Origin: an uncultured Methanolobus sp.
GTDB lineage: Archaea > Halobacteriota > Methanosarcinia > Methanosarcinales > Methanosarcinaceae
Direction: 5' to 3'
Assembly: GCF_963667555.1 (NCBI RefSeq)
Contig: NZ_OY763421.1
Coordinates: 699,562 to 763,561 of the forward strand
DNA: 64,000 nt
Part shown: in pieces, positions 27,069 through 35,115 of the stretch
How positions within the stretch are numbered: position 1 is the first letter of the stretch
Layout: each line of letters opens with the position of its first letter
Made by a program: the position numbers and the translations under genes
The notes under the pieces: generated by a model
What the model was told of the DNA's origin: nothing
The model's input: only the letters and a program-made list of their open reading frames with translations
Databases searched by the model: none

Positions 27069-27212
27069 TGTGTAGTAGTAGCAGTTGTGATAATTGAATA
27101 TGGTGAAAAACAGCTACTATGAAGGTCTGATATTAAAGTCTAAGAATTGAAATCCAGAAATATAACGATCCAATCTCAAACAATAATCTTATAAACAAAT
27201 CTCCCCGAAGTG
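27069..27212 (+). promoter_or_regulatory. Promoter for cobZ-cobS-cobY
   Basis: A TATA element TTATAAAC at 27189-27196 lies 17-24 bases before the ATG at 27213. The second part of the cobamide cluster thus probably has its own promoter with a leaderless or nearly leaderless transcript. Nothing else is seen in this gap. Confidence 0.5.
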
Positions 27213-27818
27213 ATGGCAATGAAATTATCGGATATAGAATCAAAAGACCTGAAAAAGAACCAGTCAAAAGAACTGGAAGGCGAGATCACCAGGGATATAA
27301 TAGAGATCCTTGAAGAGGAAGGAATAACAGTCCAGATGCTTGTTGATGCTGCACTTGAGCTCTATGCACCGCATCCGGGCCTTGAGACAAGGGAACTTGC
27401 AGAAGAGAAGTTCCTCAGAGAACTTGATATTGCAGTATCTGATCCAAATCTCTGTCTTCTTATCTATTCCGGTATATTGCTTGAAAAAGAGGGTAGAGAA
27501 GGACGTTTACCTAATATCAGCAGAAGTTCATACGAAAAAGACCTGACATTCATCATTGCTGATGAGGTGCTTGGCATGAGTATTTCCAAGTATATCAGTG
27601 GTGACAAAGGAATGTTCGAGTTCGTGCGCTTTGATAAACAAAAACCGGGAATTCTTGCTGAACTTGGTCCTTTCATGGATGACATAATCGGCGGTCTTAT
27701 TGGTGGCGTGTCTGCCAACATGTACACAAGGGCAATGGCAGAAGCGGCTGAGAAGGCTAAAACTGAAAGCAAGAAGAAAAAAGACGCGGAAAACAAAAGT
27801 GATGTGATCGCAGGATGA
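27213..27818 (+). CDS. cobZ: Alpha-ribazole-5'-phosphate phosphatase CobZ
   Basis: CobZ removes the 5'-phosphate of alpha-ribazole phosphate or of adenosylcobalamin phosphate, replacing bacterial CobC in methanogens; it was described in M. mazei. The 201-residue protein is related to PgpA-type phosphatases. Its core contains ADEVLGMSISKYISGDKGMFEF and the acidic FMDDIIGGLIGG, corresponding to the DD..AG motif of PgpA. The C-terminal 25 residues are a charged Lys/Glu tail. It overlaps cobS by four bases. The exact start is ATG 27213 or 27219; a GTG at 27210 is also in frame. Confidence 0.85.
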   Translation: MAMKLSDIESKDLKKNQSKELEGEITRDIIEILEEEGITVQMLVDAALELYAPHPGLETRELAEEKFLRELDIAVSDPNLCLLIYSGILLEKEGREGRLPNISRSSYEKDLTFIIADEVLGMSISKYISGDKGMFEFVRFDKQKPGILAELGPFMDDIIGGLIGGVSANMYTRAMAEAAEKAKTESKKKKDAENKSDVIAG

Positions 27819-28636
27819 ACGGATTCTTATTAGCTCTGCGGTCCAGTTTTGGATTCCTTTCAACAATTCCTGTGGGTATTACCATGGAAGGACTCGATGA
27901 GTTCTTCAAAAGAACATACCTGCATCTGGTGGTTGGTATTGTTCTCGGGCTAATAATGGGTGCTGTTGCGTACCTTCTTGTGAGTTATCTTCCGATATCA
28001 ATTGCTGTGGTGCTTCTGATAGCTTTTGTTTATTATATTACAGGACTGAACCACCTGGACGGTGTGGCAGATCTCGGTGACGGTCTGACTGCTCATGGTT
28101 CTGTGGAGAAGAAACTCAAAGCACTAAAGGACATGTCCCTTGGGATAGGCGGAGTTGCCTATGCATCCCTTACTATCATTGCTTTCTATGCAACTCTTGT
28201 GGCATTGAACGAACAGTCTTTAATAGTATACTCATCCCCTGCTGACGTGGCAAAGGTTTTCTTCTTTGCGATGTTCGTGTCAGAGGTCAGTGCCATGCAG
28301 TCCATGCTGACAGTTGCAGCATTCGGCAAGTCCATACACGAAGGACTTGGCTCAATACTTATCAAAAATACCACAGTACCTAAATACCTTATAGGATTTG
28401 TAATTGGTATTGTTGCCTGTGTTGCAATATCATTTTACCTGGGCTTTGGTATGACAGGTATCATTCCTTTCATTGCAGCCATATTAGCAACCTTTGTTTT
28501 GCTCAATATCAGCAACAGGCATTTCGGTGGTGTGAATGGTGATGTTATTGGCGCTTCCAATGAAGTAGGAAGGATAATAGCACTTATAGCCGTGACACTG
28601 GTAGTGATGTATGGAGGTATTGTTTGGACGCTATAA
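27815..28636 (+). CDS. cobS: Adenosylcobinamide-GDP ribazoletransferase CobS
   Basis: CobS joins adenosylcobinamide-GDP and alpha-ribazole (or its phosphate) to give the complete cobamide, in the membrane. The 273-residue protein has the N-terminal LRSSFGFLSTIPVG and the catalytic-side motif NHLDGVADLGDGLTAHGSVEKKLKALKDMSLG typical of CobS, with around six membrane helices. It overlaps cobZ at its start (4 bases) and cobY at its end (13 bases), so the three are one translational unit. Confidence 0.95.
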   Translation: MNGFLLALRSSFGFLSTIPVGITMEGLDEFFKRTYLHLVVGIVLGLIMGAVAYLLVSYLPISIAVVLLIAFVYYITGLNHLDGVADLGDGLTAHGSVEKKLKALKDMSLGIGGVAYASLTIIAFYATLVALNEQSLIVYSSPADVAKVFFFAMFVSEVSAMQSMLTVAAFGKSIHEGLGSILIKNTTVPKYLIGFVIGIVACVAISFYLGFGMTGIIPFIAAILATFVLLNISNRHFGGVNGDVIGASNEVGRIIALIAVTLVVMYGGIVWTL

Positions 28637-29259
28637 TAATGGCTGGGGGATTTGGAAGCAGGCTTGGTATGGGGGAAAAACCCTGTGTCGAGCTACTTGG
28701 AAAACCGCTGATATCTTATGTTATCGATGCTCTGCAAAAAACAGAAAGCATAGGTGATATCTATGTTGCCGTATCTCCGGCAACGCCTAGAACTGCATCT
28801 TATGTAGAGGAAGAGTATGAGGGTAAAGTTCAGGTTATACCAACAGGCGGCGGTAATTATGTCGGCGACATGGTCTATGCAGTAAAGGCTGCCTGCATAA
28901 GCGATCCTCTGATGATACTTATGTCTGATCTGCCTTTGCTTACTCCTGATCTGCTTGAGAAGGTAATTGACGAATACAAGGTATGTGGCAAACCTGCTAT
29001 GTCCATATTTTCTCCAATATCTGTTTGTAAGAACCTTGGTATAAGGCCGGACACGGTGTTTAACTGGGGAGGCGAAGGGAAACTGATAGTTCCTTCCGGA
29101 GTAAATATCATGGATGGTAAGGATGTTGAGCATGAGCAGGAATATGTCAGTCTTGTGATGGATGACATTGAGTTTGCTCTGAATATCAATACTGTTGATG
29201 ACCTGAAAAGATGCAAGGAAATGATCCTTGAAAGGGATGCAGGATCTATCAGGAATTAA
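28624..29259 (+). CDS. cobY: GTP:adenosylcobinamide-phosphate guanylyltransferase CobY
   Basis: CobY is the archaeal enzyme that activates adenosylcobinamide phosphate with GTP; it stands in for bacterial CobU. The 211-residue protein is a nucleotidyltransferase with the Rossmann-like start MDAIIMAGGFGSRLGMGEKP and the metal-binding MSDLPLLTPDLLE. The C-terminal VPSGVNIMDG ... FALNINTVDDL is like the MJ1117 protein. The start is a TTG at 28624 because homologues begin MDAxIMAGG; an ATG at 28639 would remove the first strand. The overlap with cobS indicates coupling. Confidence 0.93.
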   Translation: MDAIIMAGGFGSRLGMGEKPCVELLGKPLISYVIDALQKTESIGDIYVAVSPATPRTASYVEEEYEGKVQVIPTGGGNYVGDMVYAVKAACISDPLMILMSDLPLLTPDLLEKVIDEYKVCGKPAMSIFSPISVCKNLGIRPDTVFNWGGEGKLIVPSGVNIMDGKDVEHEQEYVSLVMDDIEFALNINTVDDLKRCKEMILERDAGSIRN

Positions 29260-29331
29260 AATTCAGAACAAGGACATAAAAATAGCGGATTAGAATATTG
29301 TTAATGATATTTAATTATAATATCCGTACAC

Positions 29332-29465
29332 TTTATATCTCATAATTACTAATATTCTTCAAGGCAGGTTGGAATTGTCTCATTGTGCGGTGGTTGGAGA
29401 ACTCACAGGCACCTTTTAAAATAAAAGGTGCCATTCAATTCATTGCTGTGTTTCTTTTTTCTTTA
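29332..29465 (+). ncRNA. Candidate small RNA with promoter, hairpin and U-tract
   Basis: In the 319-base gap after cobY, a TATA box (TTTATATC, 29332-29339) predicts a start near 29361. The following 70 bases are more GC-rich than the flanks and contain no ORF. They end in a very strong hairpin: GGCACCTTTTA, loop AAA, TAAAAGGTGCC at 29408-29432. A T-rich run at 29451-29464 would give an RNA of about 75-105 nt. The hairpin could instead be the terminator of the cobZSY operon. The rest of the gap holds only the promoter region of the next gene (TATA-like ATTTAAAT near 29505). Confidence 0.4.
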
Positions 29466-29578
29466 TGTTGATCTCCATGGTAGGTTCCCGAATAAACCAA
29501 AGCATTTAAATCAGGTTTAGAACTAAAACCAATATTATTTCGGTTGTTATTACAGTAAATACACATGAGGATAGGCTT

Positions 29579-30439
29579 ATGATAAAAAGACCTTATATGA
29601 TCTTTATTATGTGTCTCGTACTTCTGGTTGCAGTTCTTGTAAGCGGCTGTACCGGTTCCGATGACACTGTAAATGAAGAAGAGCAGCAGGAAGTTGTAGA
29701 GGATGTAACTCCAACTCATGAAGGAACAGAGGTTGATGACAGTACGTTCACCAATTCTATCGACATGGAATTTGTGAAGATATCTGCCGGTGATTTCCTT
29801 ATGGGCGCTCCTGAAGATGAACAATACAGTGACAAGGAAGAAAGGCCTGTTCATCAGGTGACCATTGGAAATGATTTCTATATGGGTGTTTATGAGGTAA
29901 CTCAGGACCAGTGGGTAGAAGTTATGGGTGAGAATCCTTCATATTTCACAGGCGATGGTGATCTTCCGGTTGAGAAAATCTCCTGGGCACAGGTCAATGA
30001 GTTTATTGATGCTCTCAATGCGATGGAAGGGACAGATAGTTACCGCCTGCCAACCGAGGCAGAGTGGGAGTATACTGCCAGAGCAGGTACTGACACCGCT
30101 TTTTCGTTCGGGGACGATGCATCAATGATGCCGGATTATGGCTGGTTCGACGATAACTCAGAGGACAAGACCAGACCGGTTGGCATGAAAGAAGCAAACC
30201 CATGGGGTCTTTATGATGTACATGGAAACGTTGCAGAGTGGGTACAGGATCAGTATCACAGCAATTATAATAAAGCACCATCTGACAGCGGTGAATGGAC
30301 AAACGGTGTAGACAGAAGGGTTTTCCGTGGCGGAAGCTGGGAAAACGCTGAAGTTAACTGTCGTTCCGCTGCAAGGGACAGCATCGGTGAAGGAAGCCGC
30401 ATGAATTACATTGGTTTCCGTCTTGTGAAAGAGATCTGA
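29579..30439 (+). CDS. Exported lipoprotein of the SUMF1/formylglycine-generating-enzyme fold
   Basis: This 286-residue protein has a signal peptide with a lipobox-like LVSGC (Cys24), an acidic linker and a full SUMF1 (C-type-lectin-like) domain from about residue 58 to the end. The markers are FVKISAGDFLMGAPEDE, PVHQVTIGNDFYMGVYEVTQDQW, YRLPTEAEWEYTARAG, WGLYDVHGNVAEWVQD and RVFRGGSWENAEVNCRSAARD. The pair of active-site cysteines of true formylglycine-generating enzymes is not present (one Cys only), so a binding rather than oxidase role is likely. It is followed by a strong terminator and appears monocistronic. Confidence 0.9.
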   Translation: MIKRPYMIFIMCLVLLVAVLVSGCTGSDDTVNEEEQQEVVEDVTPTHEGTEVDDSTFTNSIDMEFVKISAGDFLMGAPEDEQYSDKEERPVHQVTIGNDFYMGVYEVTQDQWVEVMGENPSYFTGDGDLPVEKISWAQVNEFIDALNAMEGTDSYRLPTEAEWEYTARAGTDTAFSFGDDASMMPDYGWFDDNSEDKTRPVGMKEANPWGLYDVHGNVAEWVQDQYHSNYNKAPSDSGEWTNGVDRRVFRGGSWENAEVNCRSAARDSIGEGSRMNYIGFRLVKEI

Positions 30440-30477
30440 TATCCGGTTTGGATATCTTCTCTTTTTTATTTTTTTAA
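30438..30477 (+). terminator. Hairpin plus T-tract after the SUMF1 gene
   Basis: GATATCC-GGTTT-GGATATC at 30438-30456 overlaps the stop codon and is followed by a T-rich run to 30477. It forms a 7-bp stem with a five-base loop. Confidence 0.75.
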
Positions 30478-30527
30478 TTTCAATATTCTTACTTTTGAAT
30501 TAGATTCTAAATTGTAGAGGTATATTG

Positions 30528-31109
30528 ATGGTGACAAAAATTATTGATTCAATTATTGATCTTTCTCCTTTTAAAATGGAAATTGTAACAAGAATTCCAA
30601 TCGATCAACTTGTGACCATTATATGCACTTTTTACTGGCAATTAGGACATAAATCAATAATGGTTATTAGGGACCCAAATGATTTTGATACGTACATAAA
30701 TTATCATCCTGACAAGAACATTGATAAGTTAGACACAATCAAAAAAATATCCATCTCAACACACAAGAAAAAAGAGAATAAACAAAAATTTGATTCAGTA
30801 ATAATCCATCTTGATAAAGACGAAACAAATAAAAGTCGAATACACTGGAAGACTAGTTTTGGTTTTAAAATCTGGAATTATGCATACGTAATTGTTACAT
30901 TGATATTGGGTTTTGTTTTTGCTGGAAACTTTCACACAACCGGTTTAATGATGGTTTATTTGATTATTTTGTCACTCTTTCCTATGTTCTTTATTTCTTC
31001 TTTTAGAATTAGAAAAGTAGCAAATGATCCGAGTGTTGAAAAATACAAAAATGAGTTTAAGGAACATATACAGAAGAAAGAACGGGAATTCTCATTTGAG
31101 AATTATTAA
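30528..31109 (+). CDS. Unknown protein with two C-terminal membrane helices
   Basis: This 193-residue protein is one I do not recognise. The N-terminal 110 residues are soluble, mixed alpha/beta, basic and Ile-rich. Two adjacent membrane helices follow (about 118-135 and 140-158), then a charged helical tail. The ATG at 30528 has GAGG seven bases upstream and is preferred to the TTG one codon before. The gene is clearly more AT-rich than its neighbours and sits at the border of the toxin-rich accessory region, so transfer is likely. The context gives no function. Confidence 0.6.
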   Translation: MVTKIIDSIIDLSPFKMEIVTRIPIDQLVTIICTFYWQLGHKSIMVIRDPNDFDTYINYHPDKNIDKLDTIKKISISTHKKKENKQKFDSVIIHLDKDETNKSRIHWKTSFGFKIWNYAYVIVTLILGFVFAGNFHTTGLMMVYLIILSLFPMFFISSFRIRKVANDPSVEKYKNEFKEHIQKKEREFSFENY

Positions 31110-31140
31110 GAATAGATTCTATGGGAACAGGTGTATAACT

Positions 31141-31416
31141 TCACAACCGCCCATACTTTTTATGCGCCTGCTCTGCTGTCAGGATATCAAAAACATAGAC
31201 TCTGTGTTCATTCAGGTCTATCCTATAGAAAATTCGATAGCTTCCTACTCTCAGCCGGTATGCCGCATCATCAGCACCCTTGATCTCTTTTTTGCTGCCT
31301 CTTCCTGTTCCGGGAAAAGGTTCCTTCAGTTCTTTGAGTGCTGACTTAATATTCTCTTTTACATCAGGAGGAAGTCTTGTAAAAAGCTCGGGAAGCACTA
31401 AAACTTCAACGATCAT
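31141..31416 (-). CDS. RelE/ParE-family toxin
   Basis: This 91-residue protein is of the RelE/ParE ribonuclease or gyrase-toxin superfamily. The N-terminal part has a helical hairpin (LPPDVKENIKSALKELKEPFPGTG). The C-terminal strands YRLRVGSYRIFYRIDLNEHRVYVFDIL carry the Arg and Tyr residues typical of RelE mRNA interferases, followed by AEQAHKKYGRL. It overlaps the antitoxin by 11 bases, with the antitoxin gene first, the normal order for this class. It probably acts by cutting mRNA at the ribosome when the antitoxin is degraded. Confidence 0.85.
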   Translation of the reverse strand: MIVEVLVLPELFTRLPPDVKENIKSALKELKEPFPGTGRGSKKEIKGADDAAYRLRVGSYRIFYRIDLNEHRVYVFDILTAEQAHKKYGRL

Positions 31417-31600
31417 CTATGCTCACAAACTCATCCTTACGCTCAGCCACGACCTTGCGACTGTATTCCGCAAGTTCATTGCGATTATGTTCTCTAATGA
31501 GTCCCTCGATCACGGTGTTATAATCTTCTCCCATGTGACCGATAGAGCGTAATGCATCTCTGGTACTTCTTTTTACCTGAATTGTAGTGGTTTCACTCAT
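31406..31600 (-). CDS. Antitoxin of the RelE-type module
   Basis: This 64-residue antitoxin starts at the ATG before SETTTIQVKRSTRDALRSIGHMGEDYNTVIEGLI, a short ribbon-helix-helix-like DNA-binding segment of the kind seen in archaeal VapB/RelB proteins. A charged tail that should wrap the toxin follows. The longer reading frame upstream lacks support, since the promoter-like AT-rich stretch lies there. It overlaps the toxin gene by 11 bases. Confidence 0.8.
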   Translation of the reverse strand: MSETTTIQVKRSTRDALRSIGHMGEDYNTVIEGLIREHNRNELAEYSRKVVAERKDEFVSIDDR

Positions 31601-31723
31601 AATTACACTATAGCCGATATAGCAATTATAGGTTTCCAGCGAAAATTTGGTTGAAGGTGGGTAATTCATCTATATTCTTTATGCCTTTTTCAAAACCCAA
31701 AACTATGATTAATTCACTAGAAG

Positions 31724-31948
31724 TTATTCTTTAAGCTGAGAAAATAAGTCTGATACTGACTTGAACTTGATTCCTTTGCCGCTCTTAATATCCTGGCTGG
31801 CTTGCTTAACCTCTTCAATGAATTCGGGCTTAAAGCGTTCTTCCGGCGGATAAACCGGGCTTCTTAAACCAATTTCTTTTTTACAGTCAAAACGGCGATA
31901 ATTGGTATGTCGATTCCTCATAGTAAGATATTTTCGGGTTGTAATCAT
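31724..31948 (-). CDS. Probable antitoxin remnant
   Basis: This short frame (74 residues from the ATG at 31948) has a C-terminal half, FKPEFIEEVKQASQDIKSGKGIKFKSVSDLFSQL, like the toxin-binding ends of RelB-type antitoxins. The N-terminal part is not a recognisable DNA-binding domain and could come from rearrangement. No toxin gene follows on this strand; the next 50 bases are non-coding up to the other antitoxin's leader. It is diverged from the Rhs fragment that starts at 31983, so the region between marks a recombination joint. Confidence 0.4.
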   Translation of the reverse strand: MITTRKYLTMRNRHTNYRRFDCKKEIGLRSPVYPPEERFKPEFIEEVKQASQDIKSGKGIKFKSVSDLFSQLKE

Positions 31949-31982
31949 ATAAGAATGTTGACTTATCAGACTCAATTCAACT

Positions 31983-33131
31983 TTGGCAGATGCCCAAGGA
32001 GTCAAGAAGCAGAACTCTGCCAGCGAGTTCACCTACTACGTCAACCAGTTCTACGAGATTGACAACGGCACTGCAACCAGCTACTTCTTCCGCGACGCTG
32101 AGCGCATAGCCAAGCAGACAGATGAAGGCATGGAGTGGTATCTCTCCGACCACCTCGGCAGTACTTCCCTGATGGTTGATGAAGATGGTCTTGAGGTAGA
32201 GCGTACCGAGTACTATCCATATGGTGAGGTTCAGTCAGGTGGGCTGGAGAAGTATGGATTTACGGGGCAGGAGAACGATGCTGACACTGAACTGATGTAT
32301 TATGGTGCGAGGTATTACTCGCCGGAATATCGGGTGTTCGTACAGCCTGATTCAATTATTGCAAACCCATATAATCCGCAGGCACTGAACAGGTATGCTT
32401 ATGCTTTGAACAATCCGGTAAAGTATAATGATCCAAGTGGTCATTATGTAGAGACTGCTCTTGATCTTGCTTTCATTGCACAGGATGTGGTGGAGATATC
32501 CAATAACCCTTCAGACGCATGGGCTTGGGCTGCACTTGGAGCAGACGTTGCATGTGCTGTCTTGCCAGTAGCAACTGGTGGAGGGCTGGCTGTTAAAGCA
32601 TTGGAAGAAACAGTTGCCCATGGAGATGACGCTCTAAAGTTAGGGAAAGCTGCTAGCAATTTAGTTGAAAGTGCAGATACCATTGGAGATTCTGTAAGTC
32701 TTGTTGGGAAATATGGAGATGACACGGGTGAAGCTCTTGCAAAAATGTCATCTGAAGTTGAATCAATGGGCATAGTCGGAAAGAATGCAGGTGCTACTGG
32801 AACTTTGAAACATTCTGCTTTTAAAGAAATGGGTGAAGAATGGGCAGCTGAAACAGGAAAATCAAATGTGTTTTTTGAACAATCCATTAACAATATGGGT
32901 GATTTTGCAAACGGAAATCCCCAAGGTTCAGTACGACTTGATTCAGTAGAATTCATGTCTGGTGGGCTGGTTGATGTATATGATTTGAAAACCGGCAATG
33001 CAAAATTGAGTAATCCACAGATGAATAGAGTTGCAGCAAACCTATTTAATAACAATAATTATAATACGCTTAGATTCCATGAAGTGAAGAATGGCCAAAC
33101 AACTTTACTAAGAACAATGACGAGAGAGTGA
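31983..33131 (+). CDS. Truncated Rhs protein with C-terminal nuclease-like toxin tip
   Basis: This is the last about 380 residues of an Rhs/YD-repeat protein; the large N-terminal part is missing. The core end is clear: EWYLSDHLGSTSLMVDEDG, EYYPYGEV, GFTGQENDADTELMYYGARYYSPEYRVFVQPDS and LNRYAYALNNPVKYNDPSGH. The variable tip begins after this (residue about 155). Its last 100 residues contain SVRLDSVEFMSGGLVDVYDLKTGNAKLS, which fits a PD-(D/E)XK-type active site (D ... D-x-K). The first codon is a TTG without a ribosome-binding site, and an in-frame stop lies at 31959, so the gene is broken at its 5' end. The core part is GC-richer than the tip, as usual for exchangeable tips. The next gene is the likely immunity gene. 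Confidence 0.8.
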   Translation: MADAQGVKKQNSASEFTYYVNQFYEIDNGTATSYFFRDAERIAKQTDEGMEWYLSDHLGSTSLMVDEDGLEVERTEYYPYGEVQSGGLEKYGFTGQENDADTELMYYGARYYSPEYRVFVQPDSIIANPYNPQALNRYAYALNNPVKYNDPSGHYVETALDLAFIAQDVVEISNNPSDAWAWAALGADVACAVLPVATGGGLAVKALEETVAHGDDALKLGKAASNLVESADTIGDSVSLVGKYGDDTGEALAKMSSEVESMGIVGKNAGATGTLKHSAFKEMGEEWAAETGKSNVFFEQSINNMGDFANGNPQGSVRLDSVEFMSGGLVDVYDLKTGNAKLSNPQMNRVAANLFNNNNYNTLRFHEVKNGQTTLLRTMTRE

Positions 33132-33137
33132 AAATAT

Positions 33138-33845
33138 ATGGCACAGGCATTCAATACGTTTTCAAAGAAGTACATCGGTGATATAATGGAGCAAGAAGGT
33201 TTTGTTACTTACAAAACCACTGATTATATCCGCTTGACTGAAGATAATAGACTTCTCCAGTCAATTAGTTTTGAAAGTGGTGCATCAGGTGGATACAGAT
33301 ACTTGGTAATAAGCTATCTCCCACTTTTCATGTTTTTCGGAAAGAGTACAGGATATTCTATTTCTGGAAGAGTTCACAATAAGGGTCCTTGGGGATGGTG
33401 CTCTTTAAGGTGGAATTTTCCTAAAGACGATGCTGAAACAGTGGAAAGGTCGATGTTAGGAATAAGAGATGTGCTTCTTAAATATTCAATTCCTTATCTA
33501 AATAAATATTCTACTTTTGAGAGTGTCTTGCAAATGATGGAAGAGGACAATCCTGAGATAGTGCCACCACTTTATACTACACTTTTTGGAAAAAAGGCAC
33601 TGTATAAAGGATATTTTGCACTTGGAGCAAAAGACTACTCTAAAGCTGAGAATTATTTTAAAGAATACTATTCTTCATTCGGACCAAAATATGTGATTAA
33701 CGAAGCCACAAGAAAGCACAAAGAGGAAATGGAAAGGTTAGTAGAAGCTGTTAAGGATCCTGAAGATATTGAGGAATTAATGAAGAAGAACAGACAAAAG
33801 ACTATCGAGATATTGAATTTGAGGAAATATGTCGATGTTGACTGA
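33138..33845 (+). CDS. Candidate immunity protein for the Rhs toxin tip
   Basis: This 235-residue soluble protein starts six bases after the Rhs tip, the standard position of an immunity gene. The N-terminal part (FNTFSKKYIGDIMEQEGF ... LLQSISFESGASGGYRYLVISYLPLF) resembles DUF4304-type proteins common beside polymorphic toxins. The C-terminal part is helical with a TPR-like ALYKGYFALGAKDYSKAENYFKEYY. Its base composition is AT-rich like the toxin tip. The assignment rests on position plus the weak family resemblance. Confidence 0.65.
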   Translation: MAQAFNTFSKKYIGDIMEQEGFVTYKTTDYIRLTEDNRLLQSISFESGASGGYRYLVISYLPLFMFFGKSTGYSISGRVHNKGPWGWCSLRWNFPKDDAETVERSMLGIRDVLLKYSIPYLNKYSTFESVLQMMEEDNPEIVPPLYTTLFGKKALYKGYFALGAKDYSKAENYFKEYYSSFGPKYVINEATRKHKEEMERLVEAVKDPEDIEELMKKNRQKTIEILNLRKYVDVD

Positions 33846-34005
33846 AAACTTTAAATCAGTATAAACTTTTATTATTATATGCAAAGTTGGTCAACAATGT
33901 GCCGGCTTCATTGCTTGGTAGTATTCTGTGGAAGGAGAAATTTGAGGAAAATTGAGCTGAGCAAAGAGTTCTATAACCACGCGATCGATTACTGTGAATA
34001 ACCCT
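33846..34005. other. Gap with coding debris
   Basis: This contains no intact gene. A short open stretch ending IELSKEFYNHAIDYCE and a stop (about 33940-34000, plus strand) looks like the remains of a gene end. I cannot assign it. Confidence 0.4.
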
Positions 34006-34484
34006 TCAGTAAACAGAAAGCGCCTCATCAAAACTAATCAGATTAATTCCTATTAACCACTCGATCTTTTCTTTCACACTCAGCAGTGAACGTTCGTCCA
34101 TTGTTGCAAGAGGGACAGCATATTGGTACGCAAGCACAACTATAGGAGCGTCCTTTGGCTCTATGCTCAGGGCAGTTGCAAGGGCACAGTATTCAGGGCG
34201 GCTGCGTACTTCTTCCAGAACCATCATTTCAAAATCAAGTGGTGTAAATGTGGTCTTTACAAAAGGTTCCCTGAAAATAGACCATATTGCTGTTTGAAGT
34301 TTATCAAGGTCATACTTCTTTCTGTTTCCTTCTTTCAGCACATTGTTGATAACTTCCAAGCAATGTACGGGGAAACAACAGGCTTCACATCACCTGACAG
34401 GACTTTTTTGGTAAGGGAAACGCATCTCTCATCGGTTCCCAGAAAAGCGTGGATCCATATACAGGAATCCAGAACGATTATTAT
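34006..34484 (-). pseudogene. Frameshifted PIN-domain (VapC-type) toxin
   Basis: Two reading frames on the minus strand together make one PIN ribonuclease. The upstream frame (34484 to about 34358) reads IIVLDSCIWIHAFLGTDERC ... VVSPYIAW, with the first catalytic Asp. The downstream frame continues EVINNVLKEGN ... IEPKDAPIVVLAYQYAVPLATMDERSLLSV, with the second Glu and the C-terminal Asp pair. Loss of one G near 34356 accounts for the shift. The 5' end also lacks a normal start codon after the antitoxin stop. The toxin is therefore probably dead, although its antitoxin gene is intact. Confidence 0.75.
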
Positions 34485-34840
34485 TGCTCCGTAAGATCAC
34501 GGTGAGCCTGTGCAAACTTCCTGTCCACAAGATCACGGGTATCCTCTATAGAACTGTCAATCTCTTCCTTTGTAGCACCCTCGCCTACAGCAGCAAGGAT
34601 TTCCAGTGCCTTATCTGCCTGAACAGGTTCTTTCCAGGCACAATGCATGATCTGTGCAGAATGGTTTACTTCCCTGAACAGTTCAGACCTTCGCTTACTC
34701 ATATCAAGATCTTCAAGATAATGGACAATTGCTTTTTTCACAAGTTTTTCCCGTGAATGAGCATATCCTTCCCTGACCCTCGAATCTATCCGGCGGGCCA
34801 GATAATCACCAATATTTATATCTACAGCAGTTCCTGACAT
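34481..34840 (-). CDS. Antitoxin partner of the broken PIN toxin
   Basis: This 119-residue protein starts MSGTAVDINIGDYLARRIDSRV. An N-terminal segment resembling a short ribbon-helix-helix strand-helix pattern (residues 5-45) is followed by a long charged helix region ending TRDLVDRKFAQAHRDLTEQ. It lies directly upstream of, and touches, the PIN-domain pseudogene on the same strand, in the usual antitoxin-toxin order. With the toxin broken it may be an orphan that still represses its own promoter. Confidence 0.65.
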   Translation of the reverse strand: MSGTAVDINIGDYLARRIDSRVREGYAHSREKLVKKAIVHYLEDLDMSKRRSELFREVNHSAQIMHCAWKEPVQADKALEILAAVGEGATKEEIDSSIEDTRDLVDRKFAQAHRDLTEQ

Positions 34841-34891
34841 TTAGTTTAGATATTGGTTCCAACAGAAATATAAATTCTGTTCAGTTCTGAT

Positions 34892-34960
34892 GAAAAGCTC
34901 CGGGAGCACTAAAACATCAAAGCTCATCTATCTAACAAACTCACCCTTACACTCAGCCAC
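34892..34960 (-). repeat. Decayed copy of the RelE toxin/antitoxin junction
   Basis: About 70 bases resemble 31381-31450, the overlap of the RelE-type toxin start and its antitoxin end, at roughly 80% identity with small gaps (shared AGCACTAAAAC, CAAACTCA and CTCAGCCAC). It has no open frame, so it is a relic of a second module. The remaining bases to 35115 hold only the ileS promoter region. Confidence 0.7.
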
Positions 34961-35115
34961 CTAATTTTAACAACATTTAACTACAACCTATGCGACTCTC
35001 ATCCATTATATTTAAATTCAATATTGCAGTAGGATATTCACAATAGGTTTACACGATGTGTTTACATATTAATGCAGATAACGATCATAATTCACATTTA
35101 CATGGAGAATCCTGA

